Shown piece after piece: positions 1 through 7,411 of a stretch of DNA of 38,064 nt. The notes under the pieces are model-generated. The model searched no databases. It was not told where the DNA came from and worked only from the letters and a program-made list of their open reading frames with translations. The translations under genes were made by a program, and so were the position numbers. The stretch is taken from contig JAUIEA010000021.1 of assembly GCA_030429045.1 (NCBI GenBank), positions 1-38,064 of the forward strand, read 5' to 3'. The DNA is from Bacteroidia bacterium (GTDB taxonomy: Bacteria > Bacteroidota > Bacteroidia > Chitinophagales > Saprospiraceae). Positions within the stretch are counted from its first letter, which is position 1. Each line of letters begins with the position of its first letter.

Positions 1-50
1 TTAGTCGCCCGTGAAGAAAGGAAGTGAGGACTGCCACGGCGGAAGTTGAA
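1..50. repeat. Degenerate repeat, left part of a duplicated module (copy 1)
   Basis: The first 50 bases recur at about 630-681 with several substitutions (shared core TTAGTCGCCCGTGAAG). Together with the longer repeat at 135-300 and 781-946 they form a module that occurs twice in the same order. The stretch 301-630 between the modules holds only low-complexity GTGAGACTGTGAGAC-like and GGCGGAA-like runs. I see no gene in 1-950. Confidence 0.6.
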
Positions 51-134
51 AACTCGAGTCGAGAATACATTGCGAAGGTGATGTGTCGATTGGGCCGAGG
101 ACTGAGGACCGAGGGCCGATAGGACGAGCAAGGG

Positions 135-300
135 TTCGTAGCGGCTGCTTGAGCTGCCGCCTCAAGGCCCATGGTGTTTTCTAGATGGTAAGATGAAGGC
201 CAAATTCTGATACAAGCCCCGAAGGGGCGAAATATCTCAGCGTTGGGCAACGCCCAACGAACCAAATAGGTAAAATGCAAAAGCCCTGAAGGGGCGCAAT
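135..300. repeat. 166-bp direct repeat, copy 1 (REP-like)
   Basis: This segment is repeated at 781-946 with about four substitutions and no indels that I can see. It contains an 8-bp perfect stem, CGTTGGGC and GCCCAACG around AAC (near 240-258), and ends in the motif AGCCCTGAAGGGGCGCAAT. Related copies of that last motif appear inverted near 17880-17900 and 18030-18050. Non-coding; resembles the dispersed palindromic elements common in Bacteroidota intergenic DNA. Confidence 0.8.
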
Positions 301-780
301 CAACAAGTCAAACAGACAGAGAGATGAAATGACGGAGAGACGGTGGGACCGTGAGACTGTGAGACAAGGCGGAAGGCGGAACGCGGAAAGGAGGAATGAA
401 TAAGGTATTGGCCGTTGGGTTTTGGGCGTTGGGCGTTGGCTTTCTTCCGGGTTCGAATGCAGGGCTATTGCGTTAAGGCGATATTTCGTTAAGGCGTTAT
501 TTCGAGGAAACTGGAACGTGGGCCAGGAATGAGGAATGAGGAATCAGGAAGTGAGACTTTGGGACTGTGAGACTGTGAGAACGTGAGACTGCGTGACGAG
601 GAGTTGGAAAGCGTGCTTTGTAAGGGTGACTTTAGTCGCCCGTGAAGAAGGAAGTGAAGAATGCCACGGCGTAAGTGCGAAATCGGAAGATGGAAGGCGG
701 AAATGATGTAGAAAAGTGAGACAGTGAGACGTTGAGACCCTGTGGTAATCCGATGATTTCAGTTTCCATTGAAGTCTATA

Positions 781-946
781 TTCGTAGCGGCTGCTTGAGC
801 TGCCGCCTCGAGGCCCATGGTGTTTTCTATATGGTAAGATGAAGGCCAAATTCTGATACAAGCCGCGAAGGGGCTAAATATCTCAGCGTTGGGCAACGCC
901 CAACGAACCAAATAGGTAAAATGCAAAAGCCCTGAAGGGGCGCAAT
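781..946. repeat. 166-bp direct repeat, copy 2 (REP-like)
   Basis: Second copy of the 135-300 element in the same orientation, with the internal CGTTGGGC/GCCCAACG stem conserved. It is preceded at 631-681 by the second copy of the window's first 50 bases. The following 170 bases up to the gene at 1117 show no other clear structure. Confidence 0.8.
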
Positions 947-1116
947 TCTGGTTGGTCAGACGAAGGCGGAAATTGAATCTTGCCGCCCACCAGGCTCTGT
1001 TCCGGTGCGCTGTCATCCGACGATTCAATGGTATCGAGGTTCAGTCTCCGGTGCCATGTACGATCGAACCGCTATCTTTCCCATTCAATCATCCGGGCCC
1101 AGACTATCTGCACGTT

Positions 1117-2373
1117 ATGAGAAATCCAAGGATATATGATCACGTTCTGGCGATGTTCATGATTATCGGGCTCTGCATGCCCGGCCAGAGAATGCACGGT
1201 CAGCAGACTGACACTACAGGACGGCGAGTTGACCTGACCTTCCGCATGTCCGGTTATGCCAAATACCTGCAATCATCACTCCTGCTCAATGGTGGATTTG
1301 CAGGCGTACCTCCTGATCTGCTGGATCAGTTTCTGGGAAACAGCATTCACGATCACCTCGTTCATCTGCGACTGAACACCTCATTGGAAGTGGGGAACAT
1401 CGTCTTCCATACCGGCTGGCGGGTACGAACATTTTATGGGGACCAACCCCGATTATACCGGTTGATCGGAGAGGATTACGGGAAGGAGATCGATCGCTAT
1501 GCCAATGACCAGACAGATCTGTCCAGTCTGTGGCTGAACCGGAAAGGATGGGTGATCCACTCCGTACTGGATCGCGCCTATGTCGAGTGGCGTGGAAAAT
1601 GGGATGAGATCCGACTGGGGCGGCAACGCATCAACTGGGGGCGGGCATCCCTCTGGAATCCCAATGATCTCTTTAATGCCTATTCCTTTATCGACTTCGA
1701 CTATGAAGAACGGCCCGGAACGGATGCCCTCCGCTGGACCCATACCTTCGGCAACTTCACCAGCCTGGAGGTAGCCGCACGATGGGCCGACAGCCTGTCC
1801 GGTACCACCATCGCTGCCCTGTACAAGGGCTATTATAAAGGCATCAACTACCAGGCCCTGGCCGGGTACTATCGCGATGACCTGGCGATAGGCGGAGGAT
1901 GGGAAGCGGACCTGGGCATGTGGGGATGGAAGGGCGAAAGCACTGTTTTCATACCGCTGTCCACCACCGATCAACGGAGTACCGTAGTATCACTCAGTAC
2001 CGACCTGACCCGGACCTGGGAGTCCGGGCTGCTCCTCGGAGGTGGTTATCTGCTCAACACCTCGGCCAGCAGTTCCTCTGCCAGCCTTTTTGCGGACCTG
2101 AATGAACGGGTAGATGCCCGCAGCCTCTATCCCTACCGGCACAGTATACTGGGTCAGATCGGTTACCCGGTCACTCCCTTGTTCAACACCAGTCTGGCGG
2201 TTGTGTACAGTCCAGGCAAGGAGAACACCCTGTTCATCAGTCCGGTACTCTCCTATTCGCTGGCTTCGGATTGGGACCTGGACCTGACCGGGCAGATCGT
2301 CGCCCAGGATAACGGGGAGAAATACACCTCGCCGCTACAGGCCTTCTTTCTGCGCCTGCGATGGAGTTATTGA
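1117..2373 (+). CDS. Outer-membrane beta-barrel protein, porin-like (unassigned family)
   Basis: A 418-residue exported protein. I chose the ATG at 1117 because it is followed by a signal peptide (MRNPRIYDHVLAMFMIIGLC, cleavage near HGQ-Q). The open frame continues upstream to 952, but that part is basic, lies next to repeat DNA and has no export signal. The mature part consists of alternating aromatic and polar strands typical of an outer-membrane barrel, and it ends in an aromatic residue (RLRWSY). The stretch RLGRQRINWG followed by LWNPNDLFN is reminiscent of DUF1302-type or substrate-specific porins (RxGRQxxxWG), but I cannot assign a family or substrate. It stands alone on the plus strand and converges on the next gene across a shared terminator. 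Confidence 0.7.
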   Translation: MRNPRIYDHVLAMFMIIGLCMPGQRMHGQQTDTTGRRVDLTFRMSGYAKYLQSSLLLNGGFAGVPPDLLDQFLGNSIHDHLVHLRLNTSLEVGNIVFHTGWRVRTFYGDQPRLYRLIGEDYGKEIDRYANDQTDLSSLWLNRKGWVIHSVLDRAYVEWRGKWDEIRLGRQRINWGRASLWNPNDLFNAYSFIDFDYEERPGTDALRWTHTFGNFTSLEVAARWADSLSGTTIAALYKGYYKGINYQALAGYYRDDLAIGGGWEADLGMWGWKGESTVFIPLSTTDQRSTVVSLSTDLTRTWESGLLLGGGYLLNTSASSSSASLFADLNERVDARSLYPYRHSILGQIGYPVTPLFNTSLAVVYSPGKENTLFISPVLSYSLASDWDLDLTGQIVAQDNGEKYTSPLQAFFLRLRWSY

Positions 2374-2393
2374 ACTCTTATTTCCGGAAAACG

Positions 2394-2432
2394 AAAAAGG
2401 GAGGCTTCATCTAGATGAAACCTCCCTTTTTT
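2394..2432. terminator. Bidirectional Rho-independent terminator
   Basis: A nearly perfect palindrome (GGGAGG... to ...CCTCCC, 2399-2426, one mismatch) is flanked by an A-run on the left and a T-run on the right. It lies between convergent genes and can terminate both. Confidence 0.9.
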
Positions 2433-2449
2433 ACATTCTCCAGGAGAAC

Positions 2450-5104
2450 TTAATCTACCTTTTCCAGTCCCATCAGACCAACTCCGTCGGAGCTGTTGAC
2501 CCGCACCCAGTATCGACCGGCTGGCAGGAAACTCAGATCCCAGGAGGCCTGAATGGTGGTGCCCTCTACGACTTGCGAGGAGATCGCCCGACCGAACAGA
2601 TCCATCAGGTCCAGTCGGACCTGCTGTGGCTGGTCAAAGGTCATATCCAGATAGGCCCGACCCTGAACGGGGTTGGGGAACAGATTGGCCTGAATCAGCC
2701 CGGGCAGGTTGTAGATGCTGCTGGTCTCATCAATGGTGACACAGGTTTCGGCAGTACATCCGTTGCAATCTGTAACGGTTACGCAATATTCCCCTGCGGG
2801 CAGGTTGGGCGGACCCGGATCTGTTGTTCCATCCGACCACTGGTAGGAATAGGGTTGGCAACCGCCGATCACCGTGGCGGTAATGGTGCCATTGGACTGT
2901 CCCGGATCAGCGGGTGTAGATGAAGCAGCAACGATCAACTCGGCTGGTTCGCCTACGATATAGGGACCAAAAACGGCGGACTTGCCCGTTTCTGTATTGA
3001 TGATACAGGAGTACGGGCCAGCCGGGATGTTTTCCAGGATCGGATCAGTGTCAGGAGCATTATCCCAGCTGAAAGTCAGACCGGGTGCACCGCCGGTCAG
3101 GTTGAGGGTGATGCCTCCAGTGGCTGTGCCATAGCAATCGGCATCCTCGATCTGGGCTTCTACCTGGGGCAAGCTGTTGACCACCATTACGGACTGGCAA
3201 TCCAGATCGCTATAACAGGCATCAAACGCATTCAGGCAAACGGTGTAGGTGCCTGGCAGGCTGTAAAAATGTGTCAGGCTTTCTTCATCGCTGGTAGTGC
3301 CATCTCCCAGATCCCACTCATAGGCAGTTGCATTCGAGGAGGCATTGTCCAGGGATACTTCATCGAAATAGGGGACAGCCACAAAAGCGGCCACGGCGGT
3401 CAGTCCGGTTTGGTCGATATCGATGCGGATCTGCTCTCCCTGGCTGAGATTGGTATAGGTTCCGCTGGCGGAACTGCGCAACTCGGCAGCCCGGACCATA
3501 TAGTCAGTCACGCCTTGTCCGGAGCAGACATCCTTGTAGTTGGCGTCGGTAATGGGTTCGGTTGTCAGCAGGAAATAGTCCAGTTCATTCGCCTTTTTCT
3601 TGTAGACATAGTAGCCGGAAGCACCGGCAACCGGATCCCAGGCAAGGTCCACATCCAGGCTGTTGGGGGTGGCCGTCAGGTTCTCTACCGGACGAAGCAT
3701 ATGCATACGCAGGGTAGGATCGCCCATCAGGGAGATATGGATGGACATGGGGCTGTAGCCCGACTGATACATCGCACCGTTGTTGTTCATGCTGATCTGG
3801 GAGGCGAAGCCGATATGCTCACCCAGGGCCATGTGGTGGAACATCCAGTTGGGGCGAGCGGCCCAGGCATTGGTCAGGGTGGCCCCGGAGGCAATAGTCG
3901 CTCGAAGGAGGTTGTTGGTCTTGTCCCAGTCGCCAAAATAGGAGCCGAAAACCATGGTAAAGATGGATCTCAGGGAGTCATTGGCCAGGTTGGCAGTGGT
4001 GGTAATACCGGAGGCTGACGTATAGGATCCGGCGCCACAACCATAGGACCACAGGTAGCTCTCATCGAGCATGGTGGCCCGGTAGGGCAGTTCCTTGACG
4101 TTCTCATAGCCGAACATGGGCGCGAAGTTCTTCCAGCCGTTCTGCCCGAATCCCTCTGCAAATCCACCGAAGTTGTTCTGCACCAGGCCGCGTTCTTCGG
4201 CGATGACCATGCCTGTTCGCCAGGCGTGATCCTTGTTCAGGTATCGGCGCAGGAGTTCTTCTTCTGATTCAGCAAAAGCGGGCATATTGGCAAAATCTAC
4301 CCGCCCGACCTGGAGTTCGACCTTGGATGGAAAGGTGCTCTGATCGAATTTTCCGTCGCCGGGAATATTGTCATTTCGCGGATCATTGGGGACTTCTGTA
4401 TTGACGGATTGATCGGTCCAGGTGCCATCCAGTTCACCGTAGTAGCCATCACAGGGCCAGGCTCCCTGGTGATCCGGGACGTGCCCGTCCGGAGCGATAT
4501 AACCGGAATACGGTACCGGTACATGGCCCAGCAGGAATAGGGTTTTGTTATCAGCAGTTTCGCCATTGGCCCAGGACTTGATATTGTTTTTCACCGTGGG
4601 TACCGGATCATTCCGGTCGACATACAGCGTTTGTACGCGCCATCCATCCAGTTGAATGTCACTGACCAGGGTGCTGATCTCCGCAGCCAGGCTTGTTTTG
4701 AAGGTACTGTCGATCACGACGAGGCAGGCTCCCCGATAATGGGTAGCGGGCACTTCTATCCCAGCGTAGATATAGCCATTGCTGAATCCGCTGCCATAGC
4801 CTGCCAGGTTCTTGGCAATGCGATATTCATACGCTTCTCCGACCACTACATTCGTATCGACCCAGGAGGTCTCAAAGTTCATGGCATTTCCTATCGGGCT
4901 GGCCCAGGAAATATTGTTTTTGCCTTTTCGATAGATGGTATAGCCGGCACATTGCAGATCCTGTACCCAGTCCAGGGTGATCTGAGGCGGGTTGGCCTGA
5001 ATTTCTGCCTGGATGATCACCGATTGTTTGGCATCATTGGCATTCTGTGCAAAAATAAAAAGGGGAAGAGTGGCGAACGCCAGAAGGAGAGTTACAATAC
5101 GCAT
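2450..5104 (-). CDS. T9SS-secreted protein with gingipain-like (C25) fold, PKD and SprB repeats
   Basis: An 884-residue secreted protein; start at 5104 (MRIVTLLLAFATLPLFIFAQ signal peptide), not the longer frame to 5185, which runs into a terminator. Domain order: fibronectin-III-like (about 30-110); a C25/gingipain-type domain (about 120-465) with LLGHVPVPYSG, PCDGYYGELDG, LQVGRVD and a closing GDPTL; a second FN3 (about 470-560); PKD (WDLGDGTTSDEESLTHFYS, about 595-630); two SprB-type repeats (about 650-795); and a type A T9SS sorting domain (NLFPNPV to the end). In C25 peptidases a GHG histidine and a later cysteine form the dyad. Here the matching places appear to read YGCGAGSY and FGSYFGDW, so the enzyme may be inactive (inferred). 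Probably a cell-surface or released adhesin-like protein. Confidence 0.75.
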   Translation of the reverse strand: MRIVTLLLAFATLPLFIFAQNANDAKQSVIIQAEIQANPPQITLDWVQDLQCAGYTIYRKGKNNISWASPIGNAMNFETSWVDTNVVVGEAYEYRIAKNLAGYGSGFSNGYIYAGIEVPATHYRGACLVVIDSTFKTSLAAEISTLVSDIQLDGWRVQTLYVDRNDPVPTVKNNIKSWANGETADNKTLFLLGHVPVPYSGYIAPDGHVPDHQGAWPCDGYYGELDGTWTDQSVNTEVPNDPRNDNIPGDGKFDQSTFPSKVELQVGRVDFANMPAFAESEEELLRRYLNKDHAWRTGMVIAEERGLVQNNFGGFAEGFGQNGWKNFAPMFGYENVKELPYRATMLDESYLWSYGCGAGSYTSASGITTTANLANDSLRSIFTMVFGSYFGDWDKTNNLLRATIASGATLTNAWAARPNWMFHHMALGEHIGFASQISMNNNGAMYQSGYSPMSIHISLMGDPTLRMHMLRPVENLTATPNSLDVDLAWDPVAGASGYYVYKKKANELDYFLLTTEPITDANYKDVCSGQGVTDYMVRAAELRSSASGTYTNLSQGEQIRIDIDQTGLTAVAAFVAVPYFDEVSLDNASSNATAYEWDLGDGTTSDEESLTHFYSLPGTYTVCLNAFDACYSDLDCQSVMVVNSLPQVEAQIEDADCYGTATGGITLNLTGGAPGLTFSWDNAPDTDPILENIPAGPYSCIINTETGKSAVFGPYIVGEPAELIVAASSTPADPGQSNGTITATVIGGCQPYSYQWSDGTTDPGPPNLPAGEYCVTVTDCNGCTAETCVTIDETSSIYNLPGLIQANLFPNPVQGRAYLDMTFDQPQQVRLDLMDLFGRAISSQVVEGTTIQASWDLSFLPAGRYWVRVNSSDGVGLMGLEKVD

Positions 5105-5148
5105 GGGTTCAGTAGAGTTTACATGGTCGAAGTTACAGCTTCCCGAGG

Positions 5149-5183
5149 ATAAAAAGGGCGGCATCGGATATTCCGATGCCGCC
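5149..5183 (-). terminator. Rho-independent terminator after the SRPBCC-GyrI gene
   Basis: A perfect 12-bp stem (5157-5168 with 5172-5183, loop TAT) is followed, reading the minus strand, by CTTTTTAT. It separates the upstream minus-strand gene from the T9SS gene starting at 5104. Confidence 0.88.
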
Positions 5184-5221
5184 ACAACCGTCTGGTTGAA
5201 TAGATCGTAATGCTTTCCGGG

Positions 5222-6238
5222 TTATTTGACCGGATAGATGATCCGGGTCAGCCATTTGGAGGTGTCAGGCTCTTCACCCGGGTCTGTCACGTATTCCTCG
5301 ATAACCGGGGCACTGCCTTCGATCCCGAATTCATGGAGGTAGGCAGCCATGGCTTCATGAGCGGCGCCACTTCCTTCGTAGGCACCCAGATAATCGATGA
5401 CCTTGGCCTTGCCAGCCGGCAATTCGACGACGGAAGCGCCTTTGACGGTCACCGGGGCTGCAATAGGAATGGCCGTGGCCATATCAGCCTGCTCATTCAC
5501 CTCATCCCATTCGAAGTATAGTCCGGATGGGGCACCGGCGACAGTGGCTCCGGCAGACATGGCCTTGCCATAGATCGCAGGCATCTGCTTCGCGAAGAAA
5601 GCACCCATATCCTTCCATGAAACCGTTTCCCGGTGAGCCAGATAGGTACGTGCTTCCATGTCCACGGTCTGGATGGTATAGCCGTCATAAGTAGGGGCCA
5701 GGGCGTTGGCATCGACCATTTCCTTGAGTCGGTTCATGCCTTTCTCGAATTCTCCACCCATCATCTTGTCCATGCTGACGAACAGTCCCATCGCATTCAT
5801 GGGGAATGGTGTGGTGCCTTTGAAGCCCCAGGTCACTTTGGTGCCCGTCTCCACGGAATCCAGGGTGATGTAGGCCTCGGACTCGGATTCCCAGGGGAGG
5901 ATGAATTTCAGATGAGAATCGACGCGGCGATTTTCTTCTACTGCCGTGATGGTCTGGATGCCTTCTCCGACCTCGTCGTTTCCGCTCCAGTGCTGCGTAG
6001 ACCCGACAGCTCCATCTTCACCTTCGTAGGTGACGACCTGGTCCGGATCCTTATCACCCCAGGGTGCCCACTCATTGGCGGCTTTGAGGGAGGAGACATG
6101 TTTGAACACAAACGAGGCTGGTGCCTCGATCACAATATCACGTGATACTTCGTAGTCTTTGGGCATGATCAGGCCGACGATCAGCACCAGGGCGATCAGG
6201 CCCAGGATCAGTAAGCCGAGAATTTTCAGAATGCGCAT
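5222..6238 (-). CDS. Membrane-anchored SRPBCC domain plus GyrI-like effector-binding domain
   Basis: 338 residues. An N-terminal membrane segment (about 4-25) is followed by an SRPBCC/polyketide-cyclase-like domain (about 30-170, with VSRDIVIEAPASFVF and NEWAPW, typical of this fold) and a GyrI-like small-molecule-binding domain (about 185-338, YxIQTVDMEARTYLAHRETVSW to WLTRIIYPVK). Both folds bind hydrophobic or cationic ligands, and the combination is known in Bacteroidota. The anchor would place the soluble part at the inner membrane; the ligand is unknown. Its start lies 53 bp after the stop of the phosphatidylserine synthase gene upstream on the same strand, so co-transcription is possible. 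It ends in a strong terminator. Confidence 0.85.
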   Translation of the reverse strand: MRILKILGLLILGLIALVLIVGLIMPKDYEVSRDIVIEAPASFVFKHVSSLKAANEWAPWGDKDPDQVVTYEGEDGAVGSTQHWSGNDEVGEGIQTITAVEENRRVDSHLKFILPWESESEAYITLDSVETGTKVTWGFKGTTPFPMNAMGLFVSMDKMMGGEFEKGMNRLKEMVDANALAPTYDGYTIQTVDMEARTYLAHRETVSWKDMGAFFAKQMPAIYGKAMSAGATVAGAPSGLYFEWDEVNEQADMATAIPIAAPVTVKGASVVELPAGKAKVIDYLGAYEGSGAAHEAMAAYLHEFGIEGSAPVIEEYVTDPGEEPDTSKWLTRIIYPVK

Positions 6239-6291
6239 TGGTAATTGTTTAGGGGGTGAAACTGGTATGAAAGATAAAAAATTGAATTGAA

Positions 6292-6966
6292 TTACACCTT
6301 ACGGCCAAATAACCAGGCAGTTATGCTGGCCAGGATCAGTCCGAGAAGGAAGCCGTTGATGGCCAACTCGGGATGTCCGCTGATGAGGGGTATGAGTACT
6401 CCGACCAGCCCTGTCAGGAGCACGGGGGCATCCCTGCGGATGTGCTGAATTGATTTGATGGCGGGAAACCGGATGGGGGATACCATGAGCAGAGCCAGGG
6501 CCAGGGCCAGGGCCATCAAGACCGGGGTGATGGGCCATGATGTGAAAACGGCAGGTAGCTCGGGGACCCAGAGGGCGAGCCCGACATACCACAGCGCATT
6601 GGCCGGGGTGGGCAGTCCAATAAAGTGGGGCTGGGAAGGCAGGAGATTGAATTGGGCCAGCCGCCAGGCACTGAATACCGGTATCAGGGTACACACAATG
6701 GTAGTGACCTGTCCGGCAGGGAGGAGGTGAAAGAAGAGGACAGCGGGTGCAACCCCGAAGGTGACCATATCGGCCAGGGAGTCTAGCTGCTTGCCCAGTT
6801 CCGATTGCTGGTTCATCGCCCGGGCGACCAGTCCGTCCAGCACATCCAAACAGGCTCCCAGGACGATCAGGCCAGCGGCCAGTCGGACATCCTGGGTGAG
6901 GATGGCACTGAATCCTGCGGCCAGGTTCCCCAATGTGAACAGATCGGCGATCTTGAGTTTGATCAT
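6292..6966 (-). CDS. pssA: CDP-diacylglycerol--serine O-phosphatidyltransferase
   Basis: 224 residues. It makes phosphatidylserine from CDP-diacylglycerol and L-serine, the first step to phosphatidylethanolamine, in the inner membrane. The CDP-alcohol phosphotransferase signature D-G-x2-A-R-x8-G-x3-D-x3-D is complete (D44, G45, A48, R49, G58, D62, D66). About six hydrophobic segments follow, and the length fits the short Bacteroidota form. I start at the ATG at 6966 (MIKLKIADLFTLGNLAAG), the usual family start. The frame stays open upstream to 7155 only because it reads through minisatellite DNA, giving a repetitive FRFPTSDFRL-like string that is not a domain. The SRPBCC-GyrI gene follows 53 bp downstream. 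Confidence 0.92.
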   Translation of the reverse strand: MIKLKIADLFTLGNLAAGFSAILTQDVRLAAGLIVLGACLDVLDGLVARAMNQQSELGKQLDSLADMVTFGVAPAVLFFHLLPAGQVTTIVCTLIPVFSAWRLAQFNLLPSQPHFIGLPTPANALWYVGLALWVPELPAVFTSWPITPVLMALALALALLMVSPIRFPAIKSIQHIRRDAPVLLTGLVGVLIPLISGHPELAINGFLLGLILASITAWLFGRKV

Positions 6967-7014
6967 CTTTCGAAGGTACGATGAACGAAGGTATTCAAAG
7001 GCGGAAGTCCAAAG

Positions 7015-7092
7015 GCGGAAGTCGGAAGTCGGAAAGCGGAAGTCGGAAAGCGGAAGTCGGAAAGCGGAAGTCGGAAAGCGGAAGTCGGAAAA
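7015..7092. repeat. 14-bp minisatellite upstream of pssA
   Basis: Four exact tandem copies of GCGGAAGTCGGAAA occupy 7036-7091, with degenerate copies extending left to about 7000. There are no spacers, so this is not a CRISPR. It lies about 70 bp upstream of the pssA start, where a promoter or leader would be expected. Confidence 0.9.
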
Positions 7093-7106
7093 GATTTGCC
7101 CATTAC

Positions 7107-7162
7107 CTAACACCCAACACCCAACACCCAACACCCAATCCCCAACACCCAACACCCAATCC
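7107..7162. repeat. 7-bp tandem repeat ACCCAAC
   Basis: Tandem heptamers of CCCAACA type with two CCCAATCC interruptions directly follow the 14-bp minisatellite. This C/A-rich strand contrasts with the G/A-rich strand next to it. Non-coding. Confidence 0.85.
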
Positions 7163-7411
7163 CCTTTTTCCTACCCCTTTTCTTGTATTTATCCCATTCA
7201 TATATGATTTAGGCATAATATTTGTCTTTTTCATCATGCGTCAACATCCGGGCGGAATCGCGTAGAAACCCAAACCCACACACCCACCGGTTGAAGATGC
7301 AGGAACCGCATGCCCCTGAGTCACTCAAGGGTTGCTCTTCATGTATGGAACCGGCGGAATAGGCTCGCTCCTGTAGTCACCCTATAGGAAAACCAAAACG
7401 CTGAATATCCC

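Noticed and set aside
400-480. tRNA, because of the T-loop-like GGGTTCGAATGC near 450-461
   Set aside because: The flanking bases do not pair as a T-stem, and no anticodon or acceptor stem can be drawn.
952-1116. Longer N-terminus for the barrel protein
   Set aside because: The upstream part is arginine-rich, overlaps the edge of repeat DNA and precedes a normal signal peptide starting at 1117.
7015-7092. CRISPR array
   Set aside because: The units are only 14 bp, directly abutting and without spacers, and no cas genes are nearby.
6967-7155. N-terminal extension of PssA
   Set aside because: The extra 63 residues are translated minisatellite (repeating FRFPTSDFRL-like text). The family starts at MIKLKIADLFTLGN.
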